In this document: piece by piece, positions 42,256 to 49,873 of the stretch
How positions within the stretch are numbered: position 1 is the first letter of the stretch
How the letters are laid out: each line of letters begins with the position of its first letter
NCBI GenBank assembly: GCA_003674045.1
Contig: PENC01000006.1
Location: forward strand, 62,001-126,000
Reading direction: 5' to 3'
Length of the DNA stretch: 64,000 nucleotides
Source of the DNA: Streptomyces griseocarneus
GTDB taxonomy: Bacteria > Actinomycetota > Actinomycetes > Streptomycetales > Streptomycetaceae
Made by a program: the position numbers and the translations under genes
The notes under the pieces: generated by a model
Seen by the model: only the letters and a program-made list of their open reading frames with translations
The model's database searches: none
Told to the model about the DNA's origin: nothing

Positions 42256-43377
42256 TCAGCTGCCGACGAAGACGACCATCAGCAGCCAGACCACCGGCGC
42301 GGTCGGCAGCAGCGAGTCCAGCCGGTCCATGATCCCGCCGTGGCCGGGCAGCAGAGCGCCCATGTCCTTGATGCCGAGGTCACGCTTGATCATGGACTCG
42401 CCGAGATCGCCCAGCGTGGCGCTCACCGCGACCGCGAGGCCGAGCAGCAGACCCTGCCACCACTTGCCGCCGTCGATGGCCAGCTGCATGCAGATCGCGC
42501 CCGCCACCATGGCGAAGAGCACCGCGCCGACCAGCCCCTCGCGCGTCTTGCCGGGGCTGATGCGCGGGGCCAGCTTGCGCTTGCCGAACTTCCAGCCCAC
42601 CGCGTACGCGCCGGTGTCGCTGACGACGGTCAGGATGAGGAACGTGAGCACCCGCCACGCGCCGTCGTCCGCGGCCAGCATCAGAGCCACGAAAGTCGCC
42701 AGGAACGGCACGTAGAACGCCGCGAAGATGCCCGCCGTGACGTCCCTGAGGTAGTCGTCCGGCGGCTCCGTCATCCGCCACACCAGGACGGCGAGCGCGG
42801 TGAAGGCCACGGCCACCCATGCCCCCTCGGCACCGCGCGCGTAGCCCGCGATGACCATGGCGGTGCCGCCCACCGCGAGCGGCACCAGGGGGGCCTTGAT
42901 CGCCTTCCGCTCGGAGAGGCGGGAGGTCAGCTCCCACAGCCCGACGACCACGGCGACGACGATCACGCCGAGGAAGACGGGCTTGTAGACGAACAGCGAG
43001 GCGAGGATGACCGCGCCCAGCCCCAGGCCCACCCCTATCGCGGCCCGGAGGTCACGGCCGGCGCTCTTCTTGCCGGCCTTGGGTGCCTGGGGCGGCACAG
43101 GCTCCGGTGCAGACTCCTGGGGCCGGATGTCGGGCTCCTGTTCATCGCGGAACAGGGGACCGCGCAGGTGTGCGGCTCCCTGGTCACGGTCGTCCTGGTC
43201 ACCGCCTGATGAGGAGGGCACGATGGGCATGGGGCGAGTCTGCGCCGCGGCGCCCGCCTCATGCACAGGACCCGCCGAGCCCGGACGCAGGTCCCCTCCG
43301 AGCGAGGGGGAGGGTCCCCGGTCGGTGGACCCCCAGTACCCGGTGCCCGACGGGGCCCCCCAGGATGTCTCGTTCAT
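42256..43377 (-). CDS. cdsA: Phosphatidate cytidylyltransferase
   Basis: A 373-residue membrane enzyme forming CDP-diacylglycerol from phosphatidate and CTP for phospholipid synthesis. The hydrophilic proline-rich N-terminus (about 110 residues) is typical of actinobacteria. About eight helices follow. The family signature is in GDLGESMIKRDLGIKDMG followed by PGHGGIMDRLDS near the C-terminus. The ATG at 43377 shares its A with the frr stop (TGATG), so the two are translationally coupled. Confidence 0.95.
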   Translation of the reverse strand: MNETSWGAPSGTGYWGSTDRGPSPSLGGDLRPGSAGPVHEAGAAAQTRPMPIVPSSSGGDQDDRDQGAAHLRGPLFRDEQEPDIRPQESAPEPVPPQAPKAGKKSAGRDLRAAIGVGLGLGAVILASLFVYKPVFLGVIVVAVVVGLWELTSRLSERKAIKAPLVPLAVGGTAMVIAGYARGAEGAWVAVAFTALAVLVWRMTEPPDDYLRDVTAGIFAAFYVPFLATFVALMLAADDGAWRVLTFLILTVVSDTGAYAVGWKFGKRKLAPRISPGKTREGLVGAVLFAMVAGAICMQLAIDGGKWWQGLLLGLAVAVSATLGDLGESMIKRDLGIKDMGALLPGHGGIMDRLDSLLPTAPVVWLLMVVFVGS

Positions 43378-43937
43378 CAGACCTCGAGGAGCTCGGCTTC
43401 CTTGTGCTTGAGCAGCTCGTCCACCTGCGCCACGTACTTGGCGGTGGTGTCGTCGAGCTCCTTCTCCGCACGGCGCACGTCGTCCTCGCCGGACTCCTTG
43501 TCCTTGACGAGCTTGTCCAGGGCGTCCTTGGCCTTGCGGCGGACGGAACGGATCGAGACCTTCGCGTCCTCGCCCTTGGTCCGGGCCACCTTGATGAAAT
43601 CGCGGCGGCGCTCCTCGGTGAGCTCGGGGAAGTTCACCCGGATGATGTTGCCGTCGTTGCTGGGGTTGACACCCAGGTCGGAGTCCCGGATGGCCTGCTC
43701 GATGTTGCGCAGCGCGCTCTTGTCGAACGGGGTCACCACGGCCATGCGCGGCTCCGGCACCGAGAAGGACGCCAGCTGGTTGATCGGCGTCAGCGCACCG
43801 TAGTAGTCCGCCACGATCTTGTTGAACATCGCCGGATGCGCACGCCCGGTGCGGATCGCCGCGAAGTCCTCCTTGGCGACCACGACGGCCTTCTCCATCT
43901 TCTCCTCGGCCTCGAGGAGGATCTCTTCGATCACCAC
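43377..43937 (-). CDS. frr: Ribosome recycling factor
   Basis: A 186-residue soluble factor that, with EF-G, splits post-termination ribosomes. Features are RTGRAHPAMFNKIVADYYG, PLNQLASFSV-like PINQLASFSVPEPRM, AIRDSDLGVNPSNDG and a coiled C-terminal arm (VRRAEKELDDTTAKYVAQVD). Two adjacent GTG codons (43937 and 43934) can start it; AGGAGC lies 6 to 9 bases upstream. It is downstream of pyrH in the conserved rpsB-tsf-pyrH-frr order. Confidence 0.97.
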   Translation of the reverse strand: MVIEEILLEAEEKMEKAVVVAKEDFAAIRTGRAHPAMFNKIVADYYGALTPINQLASFSVPEPRMAVVTPFDKSALRNIEQAIRDSDLGVNPSNDGNIIRVNFPELTEERRRDFIKVARTKGEDAKVSIRSVRRKAKDALDKLVKDKESGEDDVRRAEKELDDTTAKYVAQVDELLKHKEAELLEV

Positions 43938-44022
43938 TTGCTCCTGGTATCAGTAAGCAGAGCCTCGCCCCTGCGCGCGTCTTCTCCTGCACGGTGTCCG
44001 ACCGGCAGGCGGTTGTCCATCC

Positions 44023-44049
44023 CCGTGCCGAGGTCTTCCCCCGGCACGG
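44023..44049 (-). terminator. Small hairpin between pyrH and frr
   Basis: CCGTGCCG (44023-44030) pairs with CGGCACGG (44042-44049) across an 11-base loop in the 163 bp spacer. It may tune frr-cdsA expression. No other feature was seen in the spacer. Confidence 0.4.
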
Positions 44050-44100
44050 AGTTGCCGCCCCGTACCGGTGTGACCGGCGAGGGCGACGGTGTTCGGGCCG

Positions 44101-44883
44101 TCAGACCCGAGTGCTCTGGTCGCTCACCAGCGTGCCGATCTTCTCACCCTTGACCGCGCGGGCGATGTTGCCCTCGGCGAGCAGCTCGAAGACCAGGATC
44201 GGCAGCTTGTTGTCCATGCACAGGGAGATGGCGGTGGCGTCGGCGACCTTGAGGCCGCGGGAGAGCACCTCGCCGTACTCGAGGGCGTCGAACTTCACGG
44301 CGTCGGGGTTCTTCTTCGGGTCGGAGTCGTAGACCCCGTCGACGCCGTTCTTGCCCATGAGGATCGCCTCGGCGTGGATCTCCAGGGCGCGCTGCGCGGC
44401 GGTGGTGTCGGTGGAGAAGTAGGGCATGCCCATACCGGCGCCGAAGATCACGACGCGGCCCTTCTCCAGGTGGCGCACCGCGCGCAGCGGGATGAAGGGC
44501 TCGGCGACCTGGCCCATGGTGATGCCGGTCTGCACGCGCGTCTCGATGCCTTCCTTGACCAGGAAGTCCTGGAGGGCGAGGCAGTTCATGACGGTGCCCA
44601 GCATGCCCATGTAGTCCGAGCGGGCACGGTCCATGCCGCGCTGCTGGAGCTCGGCGCCGCGGAAGAAGTTGCCGCCGCCGATGACCACGGCGATCTCGTA
44701 GCCGTCACGGACGACGGCCGCGATCTCGCGGGCGATGGCGTGCACGACATCGGGGTCGACACCGAGGCCCCCGCCGCCGGCGAATGCCTCGCCGGACAGT
44801 TTCAGCATGAACCGACCTCGGCGTTTGCCGTAGTCGGCGCTCTTGTCGTCGGCGGCCTGTGCGGCGCCCGCACCCTGATTCAT
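44101..44883 (-). CDS. pyrH: UMP kinase
   Basis: A hexameric UMP kinase of 260 residues for pyrimidine nucleotide synthesis. Motifs are RFMLKLSGEAFAGG, VVIGGGNFFRGAEL, RADYMGMLGT-like RARSDYMGMLGTVMN and FGAGMGMPYFSTDTTAAQRA. I chose the ATG at 44883 with GGAGATC upstream; the frame's earlier start would add 7 residues. It follows tsf with a hairpin in the spacer. Confidence 0.97.
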   Translation of the reverse strand: MNQGAGAAQAADDKSADYGKRRGRFMLKLSGEAFAGGGGLGVDPDVVHAIAREIAAVVRDGYEIAVVIGGGNFFRGAELQQRGMDRARSDYMGMLGTVMNCLALQDFLVKEGIETRVQTGITMGQVAEPFIPLRAVRHLEKGRVVIFGAGMGMPYFSTDTTAAQRALEIHAEAILMGKNGVDGVYDSDPKKNPDAVKFDALEYGEVLSRGLKVADATAISLCMDNKLPILVFELLAEGNIARAVKGEKIGTLVSDQSTRV

Positions 44884-44911
44884 TGGAGATCTCCTCGTGC
44901 ACATACGAAGA

Positions 44912-44960
44912 AGGCCACTGCCGGATGGGTTCTCATCGGATCCCTGTACGGCAATGGCCT
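44912..44960 (-). terminator. Intercistronic hairpin between tsf and pyrH
   Basis: AGGCCATTGCCG-like arms (44912-44923 and 44949-44960) pair over 12 positions with one mismatch and a 25-base loop. It lies beyond the tsf stop (45047) and before the pyrH ribosome site, and could attenuate read-through. Confidence 0.55.
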
Positions 44961-45046
44961 CCTCGTCACATCAGCGGCCGACCGGTGAAGGATCGGCTGC
45001 GTACGACCCTAGCGGGTCGCAGGTCGTTCGCTGCCCTGCTGACGGC

Positions 45047-45883
45047 TCAGGCGCCGACGCGGATGCGCGCGAAGCGCTTCAGCGTCACACCGGCCTCGTC
45101 CAGAACCTTCTGGACGGTCTTCTTGTTGTCCTTGGCGAACGCCTGCTCGAGAACGGCGTTCTCCTTGACGAAGCCGGTGACGCGACCCTCGATGATCTTC
45201 GGCAGGGCGGCCTCGGGCTTGCCCTCCTCGCGGGCGGTCGCCTCGGCGACGCGGCGCTCGTTGTCCAGGACCTCGGCCGGGATCTCCTCGCGGGAGAGGA
45301 ACTTCGGCGCGAACGCGGCGATGTGCTGCGCGATGTCCTTGGCGACCTCGGCGTTCGGCTTGTCCAGCTCGACCAGGACACCGACCTGCGGGGGCAGGTC
45401 CGCAGCGGTGCGGTGCATGTAAACGGCGACGTAGCCGTCGGCGAAGCGGGCGAAGCGGTCCACGACGATCTTCTCGCCGAGGGTGGCGTTGGCCTCGTCG
45501 ATGAACGCCTGGACGGTCTTGCCGGCCTCGATCTCGGAGGCGAGCAGGGCCTCGAGGTCGGCCGGGGCGGTCTTGGCGGCGTGGGCGGCCAGCGCGTCGG
45601 CGACGGCGATGAACTTGTCACCCTTGGCGACGAAGTCCGTCTCGCACTTCAGCTCGACGATGACGCCGGAGGTGTTGTCCTCGGCGATGAGGGAGGCGAC
45701 GGCGCCGTTCGAGGTGGTGCGGCTCTCGCGCTTGGCGACGCCCTTCAGACCCTTGACGCGGACGAACTCGACGGCCTTCTCGAGGTTGCCCTCGGCCTCG
45801 TCGAGCGCCTTCTTGCAGTCCATCATGCCGGCGCCGGTGAGCTCGCGGAGCTTCTTGACGTCAGCGGCGGTGTAGTTCGCCAT
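45047..45883 (-). CDS. tsf: Elongation factor Ts
   Basis: A 278-residue nucleotide-exchange factor for EF-Tu. Features are the N-terminal UBA-like domain (VKKLRELTGAGMMDCKKALD), the EF-Tu contact region AEDNTSGVIVELKCETDFVA and CKKALDEAEGNLEKA. It starts at the ATG at 45883 with AGAGAGAAT upstream. The gene follows rpsB as in most bacteria. The intergenic hairpin between them may set their ratio. Confidence 0.98.
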   Translation of the reverse strand: MANYTAADVKKLRELTGAGMMDCKKALDEAEGNLEKAVEFVRVKGLKGVAKRESRTTSNGAVASLIAEDNTSGVIVELKCETDFVAKGDKFIAVADALAAHAAKTAPADLEALLASEIEAGKTVQAFIDEANATLGEKIVVDRFARFADGYVAVYMHRTAADLPPQVGVLVELDKPNAEVAKDIAQHIAAFAPKFLSREEIPAEVLDNERRVAEATAREEGKPEAALPKIIEGRVTGFVKENAVLEQAFAKDNKKTVQKVLDEAGVTLKRFARIRVGA

Positions 45884-45926
45884 GGTGATTCTCTCTCGGA
45901 AGTCGTAGTGACTACGGGTGCACGAC

Positions 45927-45953
45927 GGGGGCGGCGCTTCGCGCGCCGTCCCC
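45927..45953 (-). terminator. GC-rich hairpin between rpsB and tsf
   Basis: An 11 bp stem (45927-45937 with 45943-45953, one G-U pair) closes a TTCGC-type loop in the 96 bp spacer. Attenuating hairpins between rpsB and tsf are known in other bacteria. Confidence 0.6.
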
Positions 45954-45979
45954 CGCCGTGTCTACCGCGACGTAAGTCG

Positions 45980-46846
45980 TCAGGCCTGCTCGGCGTCCGT
46001 GGCCTTCTCGGCCTCGGCGGCCGGAGCCTCAGCGGCCGGAGCCTCGGCAGCCGGAGCCTCGTCGGCCTTCTTCTCGCCCTCGAGGAGGTCACGCTCCCAC
46101 TCGGCGAGCGGCTCGCCGGCCTTCTCGCCCGGCTTCTGGTCACCGGTGGCGGCACCGGAGCGGGCGATGAGGCCCTCGGCGACGGCGTCGGCGATCACGC
46201 GGGTGAGCAGGGTGACGGAGCGGATCGCGTCGTCGTTGCCCGGGATCTTGTAGTCGACCTCGTCCGGGTCACAGTTGGTGTCGAGGATCGCGACGACCGG
46301 GATGCGGAGCTTGCGGGCCTCGCCGACCGCGATGTGCTCCTTCTTGGTGTCGACGATCCAGACGGCGCTCGGCACCTTCTGCATCTCGCGGATGCCACCG
46401 AGGGTCTTCTCGAGCTTGGCCTTCTCGCGGGAGAGGACGAGCAGCTCCTTCTTGGTGAGGCCGGAGGCGGCCACATCCTCGAAGTCGATGAGCTCGAGCT
46501 CCTTCAGGCGCTGCAGGCGCTTGTAGACGGTCGAGAAGTTGGTGAGCATGCCGCCCAGCCAGCGCTGGTTGACGTAGGGCATGCCGACGCGGGTCGCCTG
46601 CTCGGCGATGGCCTCCTGGGCCTGCTTCTTCGTACCGACGAACATGATGGAACCGCCGTGCGCGACGGTCTCCTTCACGAACTCGTAGGCGCGGTCGATG
46701 TACGACAGCGACTGCAGGAGGTCGATGATGTAGATGCCGTTGCGCTCCGTGAAGATGAAACGCTTCATCTTCGGGTTCCAACGACGGGTCTGGTGACCGA
46801 AGTGGACGCCGCTCTCCAGCAGCTCCCGCATCGTGACGACGGCCAT
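45980..46846 (-). CDS. rpsB: 30S ribosomal protein S2
   Basis: A 288-residue S2 protein. It begins MAVVTMRELLESGVHFGHQT and contains RWNPKMKRFIFTERNGIYII, FVGTKKQAQEAI, YVNQRWLGGMLTNF and CDPDEVDYKIPGNDDAIRS. The C-terminal tail is extended and repetitive (three copies of AAEAP) and acidic, as in other actinobacteria. The ATG at 46846 has AAGGAGC 6 bases upstream. Confidence 0.98.
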   Translation of the reverse strand: MAVVTMRELLESGVHFGHQTRRWNPKMKRFIFTERNGIYIIDLLQSLSYIDRAYEFVKETVAHGGSIMFVGTKKQAQEAIAEQATRVGMPYVNQRWLGGMLTNFSTVYKRLQRLKELELIDFEDVAASGLTKKELLVLSREKAKLEKTLGGIREMQKVPSAVWIVDTKKEHIAVGEARKLRIPVVAILDTNCDPDEVDYKIPGNDDAIRSVTLLTRVIADAVAEGLIARSGAATGDQKPGEKAGEPLAEWERDLLEGEKKADEAPAAEAPAAEAPAAEAEKATDAEQA

Positions 46847-47160
46847 GGCCGCGCTCCTTGAATGACTCGGTTCCACGACGGCCGGGCGGCCGCCGCTCCT
46901 GACGCCCCGACGTGTCCGCCGTGGAAAGTGCCCTTACGAGGAACCGTTCCGCAGACCGAGTGACACGGCCACCGGGCTGCCCGAGAGGGACTGACGCGCC
47001 GGTAGCGGGGCGTGCGAAGTCGATCCGGTGACCCGGATCGCCATGAGAAGTGTACGGGACCCTGGAAGGACCGGGTGACGGGCTTGTCCACAACCCGCGA
47101 GTAGTCCACAGATCCTGGCCAAGATCCCCACGAATCGGCGGAGTGCGCAACGGTGTCGCC
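46847..47160. promoter_or_regulatory. Divergent region between rpsB and the M23 peptidase gene
   Basis: This 314 bp spacer carries no supported gene. It must hold the rpsB promoter and leader on one strand and the peptidase promoter on the other. GGCCGGGCGGCCGCCG (about 46880-46894) could fold into a leader hairpin for rpsB. No clear -10/-35 pair was identified. Confidence 0.5.
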
Positions 47161-48528
47161 ATGCGGCCTTTCCTCCGGCTTTTCCTGCGGCTTTTCCCGT
47201 GGCCCTGCCTGGCCTCCCTGCCCGCGCGGGGGGCGAGAAGGCGCCACGCGGGGCGGCCCGGCGCGCGGCGGTACGACGATCTACGGCGGCTCGGCGCGGT
47301 ACCCGGCGCGCGGCCTCGCGCGCGGCGCCCGGCTGCCCGGGGCGCCTCGGCGCTGGGTGCGTTACTGACCGTGGCCGTGCTCTGCGCGTACGCCTCGGGG
47401 GTGCCGGAGCGCCTGCGCCCGGCCGGCGGGGCCCGGGCCGTCGAGGACGTCCGCGCCGGTGGGCCTCCTCCGGGCGGGAACAGCGGAGTGAGCGGCGACC
47501 GGGCATGGCCGGTCGTGGGAGCGCGCGGGGGCCGTCCCTTGGTGGTGCGGGCCTGGGAGCCGCCCCCGGCGCCCTGGGCGGCGGGCCATCGCGGGGTGGA
47601 TCTCGACGCGCGCGCGGGTGCGGAGGTACGGGCGGCCGCGCCCGGGACGGTGTCCTTCGCGGGCACGGTCGCGGGGCGCGGGGTCGTGGCCGTCGCCCTG
47701 ACCGGGACGGGTGATCCGCCGCTGCGGGTCACCTATGAACCGGTGCGGCCGACCGTGCGCGCGGGCGATCAGGTGGTCGCGGGCCGGCCGGTCGGCATCC
47801 TGGAGCCCGGCCCCTGGCACTGCCCCGCGGGGTGTCTGCACTGGGGCCTGCTGCGCGGGGAGACGTATCTCGACCCGCTGTCGTTGCTGCCGCCGTGGAT
47901 GCTGCGGCGCCCGCCGTCCCGGCTGCTGCCGCTGACCGGCCCACTGGGGCCGCTGCTCGGGGGTATGTCAGCCGCGTACGCCGCGCAGGGCCATGGCCAC
48001 GGCGGCCTCGGTGATGTGCTGCGGCTCCTCGGCGGCACCCAGCTCGATCCGGCGGACGGCGGCATCCACGACGCCCTGGAGCAGCATGGCGGCCAGGCGG
48101 GGCTGCTCGTGCCCGAGGGCCTCCAGGGCCTCGACCACCATGGCGACCAGCCCGCCGTGTGCGGCGCGGATCTTCTCGCGGGCGCCGGAGTCCAGCTCCC
48201 CGGCGGAGATCGCGACCACGGCGCGGTGGCGGCGGTCGCCGACGAGGGCGAGCTGCCGCCGTACATACGCCTCGATCTTCGCTTCCGGCGTGTCGACGCG
48301 CTCCATGGCGGCCTCGACCTCGGCGGCCCACACGGGGAAATCGACGGCGCACAGCTCCTCGACCACGGCGGCGCGGGAGCGGAAGTACTCGTAGACCGAG
48401 GACCGTGCGAGCCCGGTGCGCTCGGCCAGCGCGGGGAAGGTGAGGGCCTCCGTCCCGCCTTCGGACAGCAGGGAGCGGGCGGCGTCCAGCAGGGCGTCGC
48501 GCTGCATCGTCCGGTGCTCGGCCACTGA
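47161..48528 (+). CDS. M23 (LytM-like) peptidase family protein with abnormal 3' extension
   Basis: The first about 265 residues form a normal envelope M23 protein: arginine-rich start, a hydrophobic segment (SALGALLTVAVLCAYASG, about 62-79), then a LytM-like domain with AGHRGVDLDARAG and CPAGCLHWGLLRG. These hold histidine and aspartate in metal-site positions, but the domain looks partly degenerate. Homologues of this type end near LLPPWMLRRPPSRLLP. Here the frame continues about 190 residues antisense through the TetR gene to 48528, giving 455 residues. A +1 frame change before about 47929 would meet a TGA there. A GTG at 47143 with CGGCGGA before it is an alternative start. Confidence 0.7.
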   Translation: MRPFLRLFLRLFPWPCLASLPARGARRRHAGRPGARRYDDLRRLGAVPGARPRARRPAARGASALGALLTVAVLCAYASGVPERLRPAGGARAVEDVRAGGPPPGGNSGVSGDRAWPVVGARGGRPLVVRAWEPPPAPWAAGHRGVDLDARAGAEVRAAAPGTVSFAGTVAGRGVVAVALTGTGDPPLRVTYEPVRPTVRAGDQVVAGRPVGILEPGPWHCPAGCLHWGLLRGETYLDPLSLLPPWMLRRPPSRLLPLTGPLGPLLGGMSAAYAAQGHGHGGLGDVLRLLGGTQLDPADGGIHDALEQHGGQAGLLVPEGLQGLDHHGDQPAVCGADLLAGAGVQLPGGDRDHGAVAAVADEGELPPYIRLDLRFRRVDALHGGLDLGGPHGEIDGAQLLDHGGAGAEVLVDRGPCEPGALGQRGEGEGLRPAFGQQGAGGVQQGVALHRPVLGH

Positions 48529-48549
48529 GGCCGCTCGAATCCTGGGCAC
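47968..48549 (-). CDS. TetR/AcrR-family transcriptional regulator
   Basis: A 193-residue repressor-type protein. The N-terminal helix-turn-helix covers about residues 15-60 (RDALLDAARSLLSEGGTEAL and LAERTGLARSSVYEYFRSRA). The C-terminal helical domain has a typical ligand-binding composition but no recognised class motif. The ATG is at 48549. It lies between whiG and the peptidase gene, whose open frame reads antisense through nearly all of it. The target is unknown, possibly itself or an efflux gene elsewhere. Confidence 0.88.
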   Translation of the reverse strand: MPRIRAASVAEHRTMQRDALLDAARSLLSEGGTEALTFPALAERTGLARSSVYEYFRSRAAVVEELCAVDFPVWAAEVEAAMERVDTPEAKIEAYVRRQLALVGDRRHRAVVAISAGELDSGAREKIRAAHGGLVAMVVEALEALGHEQPRLAAMLLQGVVDAAVRRIELGAAEEPQHITEAAVAMALRGVRG

Positions 48550-48649
48550 GCTCCCACTCTACGGATATCCGATGGCGGGGACGACGGCGACGGCCACTTG
48601 CCGTTTGCCGCGGGGCGGCGACCGCGACAACCGGTGCGGCTCAGTCGTT

Positions 48650-48768
48650 TCGCTGCGCCCACCGGGGTGCCTCTTGCACTCCGCGTGCGACTACAGCTCC
48701 GTTGCGGCTGGTCGCGCAGTTCCCCGCGCCCCTTGCGGGCTGCGCCCGGTAAGGGGCGCGGCCGTCAG
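48650..48768 (-). repeat. Dispersed intergenic repeat, copy 6 (minus orientation)
   Basis: Read on the minus strand it shows AAGGGGCGCGGGGAACTGCG followed by CGACCAGCCGC, then GAGTGCAAGAGGCACCCCGG and TGGGCGC. It lies immediately downstream of the whiG stop, between whiG and the TetR gene, and may act as the whiG 3' end structure. Confidence 0.75.
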
Positions 48769-49601
48769 CGGCCTATGTCCGCGAGTTTCGCTCTGAGCTG
48801 GAGGACGGACTTCGTGTGGATCTGGCTGACCCTGCTCTCGGTGACGCCGAGCACGTGGCCGATCTCGGCGAGCGTGAGGCCCTCGTAGTAATAGAGGGTG
48901 ACCACCGTCTTCTCCCGCTCGGGGAGGGTATTGATGGCGCGGGCGAGGAGCCTGCGCAGCTCGCGGTCCTCCGCCACCTCGACCGGGTCGTCCGCGGCGG
49001 TGTCCTCCAGGGTGTCCATCAGGCTGAGCCGCTCGCCGCCCTCGGCCCCGACATGCAGCAGGTCCTCCAGAGCCACGACGTTGGCCAGGGACAACTGGCT
49101 GAAGACGCTGTGCAGTTCCTCGACGGCGATGCCCATCTCCGCCGCCACCTCCACCTCGGTGGGCGTGCGGCGCAGCGCCGCCTCCAGAGTGGCGTACGCG
49201 CGCTCGACAGCCCGCGCCTTCTGGCGGACGGAGCGCGGGATCCAGTCGAGGGCCCGCAGCTCGTCGATCATGGCTCCGCGGATGCGGGTGATGGCATAGG
49301 TCTCGAACTTGATCTCCCGGGAGGGGTCGAACTTCTCGATGGCGTCGATGAGCCCGAAAATCCCGGAGGAGACGAAGTCAGCCTGCTCGACATTGGGCGG
49401 CAGTCCGACACTGACGCGGCCCGCGACGTATTTCACCAGCGGCGAGTAGTGGAGAATCAGTTGCTCCCGCAGCCGGTCGTCGCCCGTGGTCTTGTAGGAC
49501 CGCCACAGCTCGTCGAGGGTCGAGGGTGCGGGAGGGCGCGCGGGCCCGCGCGCCGCGGGGGGTGCTGCCGCGCGATCGGACCCGGAGGTGTGCTGGGGCA
49601 T
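48765..49601 (-). CDS. whiG: RNA polymerase sigma factor WhiG (FliA family)
   Basis: A 278-residue alternative sigma factor that commits Streptomyces aerial hyphae to sporulation. Region 2 is visible as ADFVSSGIFGLIDAIEKFDP and FETYAITRIRGAMIDELRAL, followed by DWIPRSVRQKARAVERAYAT. Region 4 is LPEREKTVVTLYYYEGLTLA with EIGHVLGVTESRVSQIHTKS. The N-terminal 30 residues are proline/alanine-rich. The ATG is at 49601. Location near rpsB-tsf agrees with Streptomyces chromosomes as I recall them. Confidence 0.95.
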   Translation of the reverse strand: MPQHTSGSDRAAAPPAARGPARPPAPSTLDELWRSYKTTGDDRLREQLILHYSPLVKYVAGRVSVGLPPNVEQADFVSSGIFGLIDAIEKFDPSREIKFETYAITRIRGAMIDELRALDWIPRSVRQKARAVERAYATLEAALRRTPTEVEVAAEMGIAVEELHSVFSQLSLANVVALEDLLHVGAEGGERLSLMDTLEDTAADDPVEVAEDRELRRLLARAINTLPEREKTVVTLYYYEGLTLAEIGHVLGVTESRVSQIHTKSVLQLRAKLADIGR

Positions 49602-49873
49602 TCGTCGTCTTGAGCCGTTCTGCTGTGACGTGAATGGAGTGGTACGAATGGCTGGATTCCCGTGAGCGTAGCGTGACCGACGCGCTGCGGTGCGCGAGGA
49701 AGTCTCCTTCCGTCAATATGCAGATACGTTCCACTGACCGCACCGGCCACGCCCCGATGGGCGGTCGGCCGGACGGTCATGGCCGGGGCCATGGCCTCCC
49801 TGATGGCCGCACAGGGGTCGCCGTATCGGCTCCTGCGGTCACCCCCTTAACCCTTTCACCCGATCGCCCCAGG

